NCBI GenBank assembly: GCA_015680685.1
Contig: MNCI01008651.1
Location: 125,097-189,096, forward strand
From: Gnetum montanum
Taxonomy: Eukaryota > Streptophyta > Gnetopsida > Gnetales > Gnetaceae
Length of the DNA stretch: 64,000 nt
Direction: 5' to 3'
Positions 45,476 to 56,916 of the stretch are shown here, in pieces (within the stretch, counting starts at the first letter, position 1; each line of letters opens with the position of its first letter). The notes below the pieces were generated by a model, which saw only the letters and a list, made by a program, of their open reading frames with translations, was not told where the DNA came from and ran no database searches. Both the position numbers and the translations under genes were made by a program.

Positions 45476-46900
45476 CCCGATTTTGCAACCTATGTAACAT
45501 AGGGTACTTAATAAAATTGATGATTTTTTTAAATTCTAAGGCCAAAAATGAAGGATTTGAGGTTAATTTGAGAGGTTCAGGGTAACATGGAATAGACTGA
45601 AAGGCATAAGAGGTATAATGGGGTAGAATCTAACAATAAAATTCATGAATATGATGAGGAGAAAGGACATGTGTTGGTACATAGGAATGTTTGAATTAGA
45701 GGGATGATAAAGGAAAGAATAATGTTGGCCATAAAGTACTCGGGGGGTATAAAATAATGTGGTGGTGTGCAACAAGTACAAATTACAAAAGTCACGCAAG
45801 TGGGTCCTCCCTAAAGTAGGTTCCAACCTATAATGCCCTTGCGTAACCACCCTGAAAATGTTCATAGGCACTAAAAGGGTTAAATGTAATCTACACTGAT
45901 GTAACAAAACACATAAATGTTGATACCATCATGATGAGATATGAATTCAATGTTATACAAGACATAAGTCATAATTACATGAACAGCGAGATGAGATGAA
46001 TTGTAAAAGGAATTGTAGATATTGGGACATGAGGTAACTAACCCAGGGCACAATGAATCTTGAGTGTAAGGCATGATTAATGTGTCATTAGCCCATCGCT
46101 CTAAAATCAAGACTAAGTCTATTCCTCCGATCAATGACATTACATTGTTTCATCCCATGGTGAATAGCCATAAGAGTACCATGACAACAAGGCATACGAT
46201 CACTTGGCATTTTGTTCAAGGGAGGAGTGATGTGGAATTGCTTTGTGGCACTTTTGTCTTGATCTTTCTTTTTTTTTTCTTTGAATGCTTAATCCAGAGA
46301 AGCTACCTACCTTCAGGCATGGGTGCATGTCTTTCCAGTGGGACCCCCTAGAAGAGCATTGGTTTTTTTTTTTTTGATGAGTGCCTTTATTACTCTTACT
46401 CCCATTCTTTTTTAGATCTTCAAGGATCTTAGTACAACCAAGCTACATGATAGCACCTACAGATGTCAACAAAGAGAATCCACAAGTCCCCTTGATGTCA
46501 CACCCTAGCCATTCCTACTTAGTCTATCAGTTTTTGCTCTAGGCATAATGAGCACAATATTACTTTTAAGTTTTTGTGATGACAAGAATATCACTGTACC
46601 TAGAGTAGAACCTCTTATTAACAGAATGGATGGGTGGATGTGATGGGCTCACTATCCAAATAATTAGTTACTTGAGACTTGATAGCATCGAACAACACCT
46701 CAACCAACGGGTTACATGAGTATTCTATTTACCGATGAGATTACCCTCAAAAAGATAAAACAACAAATTGAAAGATGAAAAACTAGAAAACAAAAAATTG
46801 TAAAATCAAAGAAAAAGAAAAATATTTATTAATTCTACTTGTTAGAATGTAGGATATCCACCATGACTAAATAGTTGAGCATGACCAGAATAAATAAATG
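45476..46900 (-). other. Element B spacer between gag and promoter-like segment
   Basis: No pol domain is found. The minus-strand word GGGCATT..GGTTGGAACCTACTTTAGGGAGGACCCACT (about 45800-45840) has a relative at 55216-55255 in element C. The stretch is thus an old shared part of the family's 3' untranslated region. A 14-nt T run lies near 46362. Confidence 0.55.
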
Positions 46901-49061
46901 GAAGATTAGGATCCATGCATGTTGGAAATATTGGGACCCAGTCATATCCAACCCATTTGGTGTCTTTTGATGTGGTGGTTGGAATGTGCCCAAACTAGGG
47001 TTCACACACTTGATTAATGTTGACATAGTAGGACAAGTTATAACAGGTGGTTAATTGATAAGGAGTTGACCCACTATGGCACCCATGACCGTAAGATGGT
47101 ATGCAAGGATTAGTATGTCTCCCTACATGGCTATATTCATTGGGCCCCATAGTTGTTGGAGTTTTGATTGGTGGCCCTGATAAGGTAACACAAGGCATTG
47201 GATTTGAGGAGAAGGATGCACCATAGTGCTGAACTTGTGCTAAGTGGGAGGATGCAGTGGTCTTAGAACTATGCAATCCATTTCTATGGTCATGCCTAGA
47301 GAAGGGATGCCTTCAATGTTGTGGAGGATTCTCACTACGGTTGATAGTAGCAGCATAAGTAGCATTCGTCGGTTGGTGCTGTAGTGCAAAACCCTTGAGT
47401 ACAATTGGTGGAAATGTAGAAGGAGGTGAATGATGAGAATATTGAGGGTGAGGAGAAGTGTAAGGCACATGAGGTGGTGATCATGTTGGAAAGGACACAG
47501 GCTGATAGTACTTAGGAGAATAATAACAATGTGGTGAGATAGAAGATGTTGACCCGGTTGGGGAAATAGGATGTTGAACCTGATAACCACTTAGATTCAG
47601 ATGATATGAAGGGTGTGACTGATTTGAGGGTGGCCTCCCCCACGACTGGGATTTTTGCCACTATGATTGAACACAATATTTTTGTATGAACTCTGGATGT
47701 AGCATTCCTTCTCAATGCTCATGTAAATGTGACAAGATTGGGCATTGGCCTTTGGGATGATCGTACAGACAAATATTACATTGATATGTATGATTAGCAA
47801 TTGAGCTCTTATTCTCTTTGACCCTTCTTTCTGATTGTCTAAGGAAATTCTGTCCTACTTCTTAGTTTATCATGGTTCTACCTCTAATAGTGTTGGCATA
47901 TTCTCCACATTTTTCATGTATCCATTTTGTCATCTTATTGATCTTTGCCTCAATTTCATCTAGTGATTGTTGTACTGGCAAAGATTATTCCACCTCCTTG
48001 AGATGAGTTGATTTCTCCTCTTCATGATTATGGACCTTTGTTAGGTTGAGATTTTGCTCCCGTTGAGATTTTTCAACATTCTCCCATTTAGCCATTTCTC
48101 TTTCTTCTTTTGCTAGCTGCTTAATAAGCTCTTGGAAATGATGGGTTTGTAGTTCATACAGTTGACCTGGGGCATACATCCCTAAGGTTTCCTTTGTTTC
48201 ATTACAGAGCCCATCTATGATATGGTACATTAGCCTCTCCTCGGAGAACCCATGGCTTGGGTAGTTGTTTAACAGTGCATAATATCTTTCTAAGGCCATG
48301 TCCAAGGGTTCATGTTATGCTTGTTTTCATTCTTGGATTTGTCTCCTCAAGGTTGACACTCTTGCATAGGTTTGATATCTTTCATTGAAGAGTTCTACCA
48401 TTGTTGGCCAACGTCGAATTGATTTCGGTTTTAAAAACCTATACCATACTTTTGCTTGGCCAACGGGTGTCGTGGGAAAGAGCTTAAGTCTTTGCCATCC
48501 ATTATCAATATTGTTCCATATACAAGAATCATGGAAAGATTGTAAATGATGTTGCGGATCTAAATCATATCCTCCTAAAAACTTGGGAAAGTTGTTTAAA
48601 TCAAGCCTAGGTAGATGGCTTTCCTTACTATGCCTGTGGGATATTTGAATAGCCTCTTGTATATGCATTAGGCTCTTAGTGATTAACAGGGATTCATTGT
48701 CACTAAGTAGGTTATAAGTTTATGAGTCGGGATGATGTTTTCTTTGTTCATGTTGGCGTTCCTAACTTTGCCTGTGAGTTTGAATTTTATTTCTATGTCA
48801 CCCCCTTGAGGAATAATCATCCATTCTTGGGGATGTCCCATCTTCACTAGAGATGTCTAAGTTGGATGACAAAATTCCTTGAGTATCATTGGGGTGACAT
48901 CTATGAGTTGGGATGAAACTCCTGCATAAGATCAAGTACTCCAAACTCCTTCGTTGGTTCTCCAAGAAATTGCCTCCTCTAGATGTTGCGTTATCATAGT
49001 CTTGTGAGAGAGACATTATTGTGAATTTGTGTGTGACTTCTCTTAATTTTTTTCTTTGCAA
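46901..49061 (-). pseudogene. Element B gag
   Basis: Ty3 gag in pieces. The piece at 48327-48668 holds the core: LPRLDLNNFPKFLGGYDLDP, then HHLQSFHDSCIWNNIDNGWQ, QAKVWYRFLKPKSIRRW and VELFNERYQTYARVSTLRRQ. The piece at 47985-48305 continues with ALERYYALLNNYPSHGFSEE. A zinc knuckle CNICLYDHPKGQC lies near 47744-47780, then a Pro/Tyr/Gln-rich tail. The N-terminal module seen in A and C (VVYTHPNEYVPNF) was not found; the start region (MSLSQDYDNATSRG near 49016) is different. Stops and shifts divide it. Confidence 0.75.
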
Positions 49062-49141
49062 TTACTTATTTCTAAAAGATATATCGTCAAGGCTTCATTA
49101 CAATGATCTTAAATGATGTAACTACTCTAAATAACTAGCAT

Positions 49142-49162
49142 CGTCCCCAGTAATGGTGCCAA
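49142..49162 (-). other. Element B primer-binding site (tRNA-Asp)
   Basis: Minus strand TTGGCACCATTACTGGGGAC directly follows the LTR and pairs with plant tRNA-Asp apart from transitions. Confidence 0.75.
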
Positions 49163-49834
49163 TGATGAGTGGCACGGTACCCCTACACTCAACCATACGA
49201 ATATGAGCATTCACGCATGATCCGATTGAACTCCACAGACGGGCTAGTTGTGGTATCTAGATAGTTACTCATTGATTGCAATTTGCTGTCTTCCCACTTG
49301 GACTAGTATTTATGTTGTCACATATGGTTTAGTCCAAAGTGAGGTGTATGATGTGGTTCTAAACTAGTGCTACTCCTAGAGGCAAAGGAAAATAATTTTA
49401 ATTGGACTAAGTAGGAGAGAGAGAGAGAATATAACTACAAGGAAATGGAAGGAGAGAATCTAGGCTAGCCTAAGTGTGATGAGTATCTATTCCTTAATCA
49501 TCCATACACATCTTGGACCTCATGTACCACTACCACTAGGATTACCAAGCGCATGTCCTAGGTATGCTATTGGGTTACCAAGTAGTCACACTTAAATGCT
49601 CGTGGTTAAGTCATACTCATTCAGCGATTAATAAAAGGGATAGGAAATGAGGGTGAGAGATATTAATTACAAAAGTAATAAATAATAATTAAATAACTAA
49701 CACTAAGTGAATGCTGCAATGATGAAGTAATCTTGATCTTTATTGTCGATCATGTGTGTGTCCAAGTACATCACACTCAAATAAAGGTGTTGTACAATTA
49801 CAATCATCACACTATAGTTATTCGATATCATTAT
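49163..49834 (-). repeat. Element B 5' LTR, larger part
   Basis: Collinear with 41078 onward, including the GAGAGAGAGAGAGA run near 49418 and the CTACCACTAGGATTACCAAG hallmark. About 110 bp present in the 3' LTR between TTACAATCATCACAC and the GATATC region, including the TATA box, is missing. It ends in ATTAT, the target duplication of element C. Confidence 0.8.
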
Positions 49835-50693
49835 TGATGGGACACGATATCACATGGGCCACGATATCATGTACGCGATATCACGTCCGCCGCGATATCA
49901 CATCCCCCGCGATATCGTGTCTTCCCTGCGATATCGGGTATGTGATATCGCAGCGTGCCGCCAAATCTATAAATAAGAGGTAGCTCTCCCTTGTTTTTCC
50001 ATCTAGATCTAGACCATAGCCAAACTCTTGCAGTTTTTCCATTCCAGTGTTAGAGCAATTTCCATGTGCCCACAGTAGGAGTCCCAAAGTGAACGGATCT
50101 TTATTCAAGCAAATATTGTACTTGAGCACAAGTTTGTGCACAGAAATAAAGACAAACTTTTGGATAAACCTTGCAGTGCATGGACTAAGCTAAATAGGAC
50201 TTTAATTATTGTTATTTATTGTTCATCGTTTAAATGCTTTATTATTTAATTAAATCTCTCTCAACCATTCTCCCATAGTTAAGTGCATTCAGTACGACCA
50301 CTTCGAGCACGTGCATTATGCTTGGTAATCCCAGCAACGAATAGCATTTGGTAATCCCAAAAGGTTGCATTGGTTCAGAATGTGAACGGTAAGTGGGAAC
50401 GGATACTAATGCTAGGTTAATTAAGGCTTAGTTAGTTAAAGTTAGTTAATTAGTCTCTTCACTTTTTCCCTCCTAGCATAGGTGATAAAACATAAAAGAT
50501 ATAAAAATCACATACCTCAAACTACTTAACCATATAACCGTGACAAATACAAGTAAGTCTAGGAAGACAACGAACGATTAACCTTAAGTGTTCCATAAGG
50601 CGTGTAGGCACTTAGTCTGCAGAGTTCAACCAGATCACATGTGTAACACTCATATTCGTATGGTTGAGTGTAGGGATACCTTGCCACTCATCA
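49835..50693 (+). repeat. Element C 5' LTR
   Basis: 859 bp, TGATGGGACACG to CACTCATCA. Seven GATATC palindromes lie between about 49848 and 49950, then TATAAATAA at 49968-49976. Confidence 0.9.
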
Positions 50694-50714
50694 TTGGCAC
50701 CGTTGCTGGGGACT
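50694..50714 (+). other. Element C primer-binding site (tRNA-Asp)
   Basis: TTGGCACCGTTGCTGGGGAC follows the LTR directly. It differs at two positions from the perfect complement of the plant tRNA-Asp 3' end (with the usual leading T). Confidence 0.8.
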
Positions 50715-50839
50715 AAGTTGTTTGTGCGCTAAGTAGAACATAGGAAATCATCCACATCATTGGGAAGCTTAAACGAACCCTTAGGGTTAATTAGAAGAAA
50801 TTTTAAACAACGGTCAATAGCACACCGAGTAAGATAACA

Positions 50840-53348
50840 ATGTCTTCTTCTTCTCATAAAAGCACTTCACCACCTAGGGATCACACAAGAGACAGTCGGT
50901 GGTCTAACACACGTAACTCAGATCCGTCAGTTCCTCAAGAGTATCGAGTAGTGTATACTCATCACGATGAGTATATACCCAATTTTACCTTTATCCTCCA
51001 TCAGGATGGACAACTGTGTGGTGACACTTGCAAGGTAACATAGTGTTACCCCCAGATCGAGCAGTCCCTAACATGCTCCTTTGTGCTCTTGCACAGATAG
51101 ACATGATGCAGCTATATGCTAAATACGTTGCAAAAGATTATGACATAAGGAACTACCATCCCACAGAGGTGCAACATCAATGGGACTTGTGGCAGGAGAG
51201 TCACCACACATCGTTGAAGGACAAAGGCCCCCATAATGCTTCGCCCGTCATAAGAGAAATTAAGGGTGGTGAACCTATCTCAATAGGTTCTCCACAAAAT
51301 GATGTTCCCCCTCCTAATGATAGTGAGGAGGTGGGTATCAAAACCTACGATCCACGATACACAACCCTTGTTCTGATCCCCATGAACACCAAGTGTTCAC
51401 TAAGGGAACACAAGCACAAGATAAGAGTAAGCATTCTGATCGTCATCACAATCGGGGCCGTAGCCACCAAAGAGAAGGTAAGAAGCATCGTCATGGCGAT
51501 GGTTCCCCTTCCTCTTCCCCTTCATCACATCATTCACCCTCTCCTTCCACATCAAAACGTAGTCACAAAGAGCACAATGGTGAGGATAAGGGTAAGCAAA
51601 TGAGAGACCTCGATGAAAGAGTCGAGAGTGAGGATGAGGGCATTCTAAAGAGTCAAGGCATGAAAGAAGGGAAAGTAGGAAACCACGTAGGCATCATAGA
51701 CATCATGAGAGAGATGATCATGATGAACCCCTACTAGCAACCTGGAGTATGTTAGATATTACATAGGCCGTTAGAATACCTACAAGGCACTAGAAAGATA
51801 GCCGGATCAAGAGACTAGACATGAATAATATCCCACGATTTGAAGGGGGATAAAATGTTGATTTGCAGAATCACTTACAAGCATTCCATGATGCCTGCGC
51901 CTTGCAAAATATTGAAAATGAGTGGCAGAAGTTAAATTTTTTCTCTAGGACACTCATAAAAGAGGCAGAAAGTTGGTACCGATCCTTAGAGCCAGAAACC
52001 ATTAAGAGGTGGAGTACAATGCTAGAATTTTTTAACGATAAATACCAAATGTACTCCAGAGTGTCCAACTTGCGTAAGCAGATCCAAGGATGCAAGTAGG
52101 GTAATCATGAACCCTTGGATGCTGCCATGGGCCGATATTATGCATTACTACATCATTGCCCTGACCATGGTTATGCACAATGGGATCAACTACGCCACCT
52201 CGTAGATGGGTTAAGACACGAAACTAGGAGAACCCTTGGGACATATGCCCAAGGGAGATTATTTGAACTTAGATCCCATGAAGTTCATAGATTTTTGGAG
52301 CAAGTAGCTAAAGAAGAAGGGGAGCTACGAAAAAGAGAAAGCACGGAAGAGTATAACCGCGATCCTTCCCTCTGAAAGAAGGGAGTAAGATTCTATGAGG
52401 AAGAGGATGAGTCACCACTCNNNNNNNNNNNNNNNNNNNNNNNNNNNNNNNNNNNNNNNNNNNNNNNNNNNNNNNNNNNNNNNNNNNNNNNNNNNNNNNN
52501 NNNNNNNNAGTGACCATGATAAGAAAAAGCGGAGAGATTCAGGCCATGCACGTGACAAGGGTAAGGGAAAAATGACTATCGTCGATGAGGTTGTGGATTC
52601 GGATACAGACAATAACGGTGGATGTGAGATCTACCAATATGACCATCCTAAGGGATGTTACCCAATAATCTCACATCTGCAAGAGTCCAGGGTGTATGCA
52701 CTCAACCCAAGACTTAACAGACGGCAGGCACCCCAAAGGTTACCTTATCCCCAAGGTAACCCGAGGTAGTTCCACCAACCGTTAACATATTATCCAAGTG
52801 GAACTCTGCCACAACCTATTGGGCAACACCAGTAGTGGCAACACCCATATTCATGGGGGATGCCACTGCTTAGGCAACAATACCCTTACCGGCAACCAGA
52901 CCCATATGGCTATTACGTGCAGCAGCCAATTTCTCCAAGTGACTCTATGGGTCACACAACCCCACAACGTCACTACCAAGTTCAGGAGTATTTTAGGACT
53001 CCTTCTCCTATGGAAGAAACACTACATGCATACCATCCTCCGAATCCATCCGCCACTCATACACTGATAGTTCCACTACCACTTGCTCCAACGATGCAAG
53101 GGGAACTCCCCACTCAACCGCAGCGATGTAATGCTACGAGAGTTGTAAACCTTCAACCCGCTGCTGGTTCTAACAACTGCACGAAGAGAATACCTTTCTT
53201 TAGAACCAAAAGCCCAAACAAGGTCTCACAACCACAAGCGGTTGAGTCTGTGCATGCTTCTCCAACAAATAAGGCTTCAAAGATCCCTTCAAATCAACAA
53301 CAGGGATCAACACATATTGTTATGTTAACACATATCATTACTGAATAA
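50840..53348 (+). pseudogene. Element C gag
   Basis: Starts MSSSSHKSTSPPRDHTRDSR at 50840 and keeps VVYTHHDEYIPNFTFILHQD. It shifts frame near 51030 and again near 51390 into a basic linker (SDRHHNRGRSHQREGKKHRH). The gag core is open at 51863-52099 (HLQAFHDACALQNIENEW, then SWYRSLEPETIKRW), followed by 52115-52375. After the sequence gap the degenerate knuckle CEIYQYDHPKGC (near 52624-52660) is followed by a Pro/Gln/Tyr-rich tail to 53348. The region is split into about six open pieces. It is the best-preserved gag of the family here. Confidence 0.8.
52421..52508. other. Assembly gap of 88 N inside element C gag
   Basis: Positions 52421-52508 are N. The gag reading on both sides is in the frame that starts at 52395, if the gap length is right, which cannot be known. 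Confidence 0.95.
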
Positions 53349-53359
53349 ATAAAGGTGGG

Positions 53360-53830
53360 CCACCTTCCCAGGAAACTCTCTGACCCTGGACGTCCCTTAA
53401 TCTACCTTCAAGTCATTGGGAACAAATCACGTAAGGCTCTTCTTGACTGAGGTTCCAGAGTCAACTTAATCTCACGAGAAATGTATAAAGCCTGGAACCT
53501 ACCTCCACTCAAGAAGAGAAATATTCAACTAGAGCTAGCTGACCAATCCATCACCATTCCCTTGGGATTGGTGGAGGACATCATTACCATAGTGTGCTGA
53601 TTTCCTAGTGATAGAAATCAACAGTAACAAAGGGGACTTCCCAATTATAATGGGGAGGGCATGGCTCAGCACCATCAAAACGTGCTTAGGAATCCATGAT
53701 CTTTCCTTGAAAATATCTAAGGAAAACATATATGGAAAGATCGAGAAGAAGAAAGTTCCATGCATCACATACAGTGACTTAGAGGGTGATGACATGGAGG
53801 AATGCTCAGCATCTCCTGCATGCAACTAGT
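53360..53830 (+). pseudogene. Element C aspartic protease
   Basis: KALLD(stop)GSRVNLISREMYKA near 53432-53490: the catalytic Asp is kept but the next codon is TGA. NIQLELADQSITIPLGLVED follows; GDFPIIMGRAWLSTIKT (53630-53680) is the conserved C-terminal part in an open piece to 53829. It matches the element A protease throughout. Confidence 0.75.
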
Positions 53831-54049
53831 GCGCCCAAGAAACTCAAATACAAAGGTGCCTGTATGTAGCAACCACACAACAAGAGAACACCCAGTGGTT
53901 GATAGCTAATCAAGAGAGCAGCCCAACAACATGCATGGAACGAACTGGGGGAACAACTCATGCCCACAATGAAGGCATAAATACATTAGAGTATGAGCAT
54001 TGCCGACTTCCACCCCTTAACTTGAAAACATCAATCGGGAGAAGTTGGA

Positions 54050-54085
54050 CACTTCTAAAAAATTAAAATAGGCACTCATTATTTT
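54050..54085 (+). other. Junction of the pol deletion in element C
   Basis: Left of about 54066, sequence such as GAGAAGTTGGACACTTCTAA matches element A near 20560. To the right, TTCCAATTCAGTCATGGGGG matches A near 23025. About 2.4 kb (RT, RNase H, integrase) is therefore missing in a single step. Confidence 0.7.
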
Positions 54086-56006
54086 GGATCTCTCCCTTCC
54101 AATTCAGTCATGGGGGAGATGGCCACTTATGATAATCATTTGAATCCCTTATTTCTTTTTAGTTTTTGTTTTACACATTTTTGTTTTGCACATTCTTGTT
54201 TTACAAATTCCTTTAACTTTTCTTATTTTTGTTTTACAACATCGTTTATACTTTTTCAGTTCTTTTTGTGTGTGTGTGTGTGATATCCATCTTGTTAAGT
54301 TTGTCATTTAATAAATTCTCTTAAAGATGGTATGAACCATTTTTCTATTGGTTGCTAATGTTTGGTTTTTACCTTTAAGTTATGATGTTGATACTAAGGT
54401 ATGGTTCTTTTGATATTACAGGCAATGAGTCCACTTCATCCATACATCCACAAATTTCTATAGTCTCTCTTGGCTTGGAACTATAGAGTTCCTTTTTCAA
54501 TAATAAGAACTATAACGAATGAGTGACTGGGCATTTCTCAAACTAAAGAAGGACTCAAGGATTGGAAAGGGTGTGACTTCAAGGGAACTTGATGCATTTG
54601 TGTTGGCCATTCTCTTGTGTGATTGAATGTTTTCTTCTTGAGTTTTCTTACCACTTCGACGTTACCCAATTATCAGGAAGCTGAGTAAATAAAAATAATA
54701 AGTCTTTTCATGGTATGGTTCTCATGCAAAAACACAAAAAAAAAATAGAAACAGTGAGAATTCAAAGCACACCCCTGTTATGGAACTAAAATAACATGTT
54801 CCCTCTAACTAAGGCCCTTCTCGCTTCCCATTCTCTCCTCCTTCGTTTCGTCGGAATGGTGGTGGCTCTTTGAGGGATACATTCTTGTTACTTCAAGTGG
54901 ATGGATTGCCCAAATGCATTGATGCAAAGTCATTGGATGTGTTTTGTTTGAGGCTGAACTTGGAATGGGATCTACTAAGTCACATTAATCATTAACTACA
55001 CAAGGGGCTGTACATCACCTTGTTCTTGAGATTCCATTCCATTCTCTTCTTTCCATCATTCCTCCTCCATTGTTCACCTCATTGCCGGTTGTATTAGTAG
55101 TCCATATTTTGGTTGATGCATTATTTTCTTTTTAGTAAATTCTTGTGGTTAAGACTTTAACTCTTATTCCAATGACATTCCTAGAGCCTACGGACTCTTT
55201 GAATGTGGGTTTGCCAGGGCATTAAGGGCATGAGCCTACTTTGGGGAGGACCCACTGGCATTCTTATTTGGTGCATCCATTAATTTCTTTCCTTTAAACA
55301 TTGCTGCAATCAACTCTATTTTGTTCATTTCCATCTTGACATCCATTTCATTGGTGTTACAGTTGACTCTTTTTCTCCACCTTTCTTGTTCTTTTTCTTT
55401 CTCCATTCTATCGCTACCGGAGGTTTGCTCTTAGTCATGGGGGTCCTGACCCAATTTTTTTGATTTTTTCAATTTTCTCCTAGCCCCTACACCTTCGGTA
55501 GTCACCACTATTATATCTCCAAATTTGTATAAGCCATACCACAACCTAGCCAATGGACCTTTTACTGAAGCAAGGTATCAACTGCATTGTGATTCATTTA
55601 CCCGTGCTAATATAAAACTGTGTTGTGTGTGCAGATGATAATCATATAAAACTGGATTGGATCTAGAGGGAACATTTGGAATGGATTAGTGATGAAGTAG
55701 CTATGCAAGGAACGAGATGGATTGTGCGCTTATGGATAGACAACAAAAGGTGCAATCTTGGTATTGGCAGCAGTAGACTTCTTCTCTCTTCTCTCTTCTC
55801 TCTCAGCTGCCAAATAAGGCATGATGTCAAATGTATAAGGTGTTCACTCTTGTTGTCATGAACACCAAGTTTTGTCATGTTTTGTAATGATGATCCGTTC
55901 ACATGTCATCCCATTCATCATTAGTTCCATTCAAGTCAATAATCCCATACCTTCCCAATATTTTGTAAGGAACTCGAAGACGAGTTTTTATTTAGTCATG
56001 GGGCTA
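54086..56006 (+). other. Element C 3' region with ORF3 relic
   Basis: No open gene. A TGTGTGTGTGTGTG run is at 54267-54281. TAGTCATGGGGGTCCTGACC (55431) matches the ORF3 start of element A (24070). The final AATAATCCCATACCTTCC and GACGAGTTTTTATTTAGTC before the LTR are shared with A and B. ORF3 between them is reduced to unrecognisable pieces. Confidence 0.6.
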
Positions 56007-56828
56007 TGATGGGACGCGATATCGCATGGGCCGTGATATCACATCCCCCGCGATATCGCATCCCCTGCGATATCGCGTACACGATATCGCAGCGCACCGT
56101 CAAATCTATAAATAAGAGGCGACTCTCCCTTATTTCTCCATCTAGATCTAGACCGTAGCCAAACTCTTGTAGTTTTTCCATTCCAAAGTTAGAGTAATTT
56201 CCATGTGCCCGTAGTAGGAGTCCCAAAGTGAACTAATCTTTATATGAGCAAATATTGTACCTGAGCACAAGTTTGTGTACAGAAATAAAGACAAACTTTT
56301 GGATAAACCTTGCAGTGCATGGACTAAGCTAAATAGGACTTTAATTATTGTTATTTATTATTCATCCTTTAAATGCTTTATTAGTTAATTAAATCTCTCT
56401 CAATCCTTCTCCCATAGTTAAGTGCATTCAGTATGACCACTTCGAGCACGTGCATTACGCTTGGTAATCCTAGCAAAGAATAACGTTTGGTAATCCCAGA
56501 AGGTTGCATTGGTTCAAGGTGTGAATGGTAAGTGGGAATGAATACTGATGCTAGGTTAATTAAGGCTTAGTTAGTTAAAGTTAGTTAATTAGTCTCTTCA
56601 CCTTTTCCCTCCTAGCATAGGCAATAAAACATAAAAGATATAAAAATCACATACCTCAGACTACTTAACCATACAACCGTGACAAATACAAGTCTGGGAA
56701 GACAACGAACGATTAGCCTCAAGTGTTCCATAAGGTGTGTAGGCACGTAGTCTGTGGAGTTCGATTGGATCACGCGTGTAACGCTCGTATTCGTATGGTT
56801 GAGTGTAGGGGTACCTTGTCACTCATTA
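56007..56828 (+). repeat. Element C 3' LTR
   Basis: 822 bp, TGATGGGACGCG to CACTCATTA (final CA changed to TA). It has five GATATC palindromes instead of seven, which explains its 37-bp shorter length. TATAAATAA is at 56107-56115. Confidence 0.9.
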
Positions 56829-56916
56829 GTTATTTAGGTCATGATATCATGTACCCAATATCGTGGATTCGATATTGCGGGTCCAATATCGGAGCCTAAC
56901 AAATCATGGTTCATCA
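56829..56916 (-). repeat. Element B 5' LTR, remaining part
   Basis: Continues 49834 after element C. It is collinear with 41880-41952 (GTCATGATATCATGTACCC, then TCGGAGCCTAACAAATCATGG) and ends TTCATCA. Confidence 0.85.

Larger units (their letters stand above)
49835..56828 (+). mobile_element. Element C: Ty3 element with RT to integrase deleted
   Basis: A 7.0 kb plus-strand element inserted in the B 5' LTR. Flanks ATTAT (49830-49834) and GTTAT (56829-56833) are a target duplication with one change; removing C restores the sequence seen in the other B LTR (GATATCATTATTTAGGTC). Gag and protease remain; the stretch equal to 20580-23000 of element A is gone. The two LTRs are very alike, so C is the youngest complete insertion here. 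Confidence 0.9.
41078..56916 (-). mobile_element. Element B: Ty3 element with gag and ORF3, no pol; hosts element C
   Basis: Minus-strand element inserted in LINE H. The 3' LTR is 41078-41952; the 5' LTR is 49163-49834 continued at 56834-56916, split by element C. Flanks CTATT (41073-41077) and CTATC (56917-56921) are a 5-bp target duplication with one change. The order from the 5' side is primer site, gag, a non-coding spacer with promoter-like signals, ORF3, polypurine tract. No protease, RT or integrase was found. Without C it would measure about 8.8 kb. Confidence 0.85.

Noticed and set aside
49846-49952. CRISPR-like array of GATATC repeats
   Set aside because: Plant nuclear LTR; the units are 17-19 bp words with no constant long repeat and no unique spacers.
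53608-53829. A free-standing small gene in element C
   Set aside because: It is the open C-terminal piece of the retroviral-type protease, collinear with element A.
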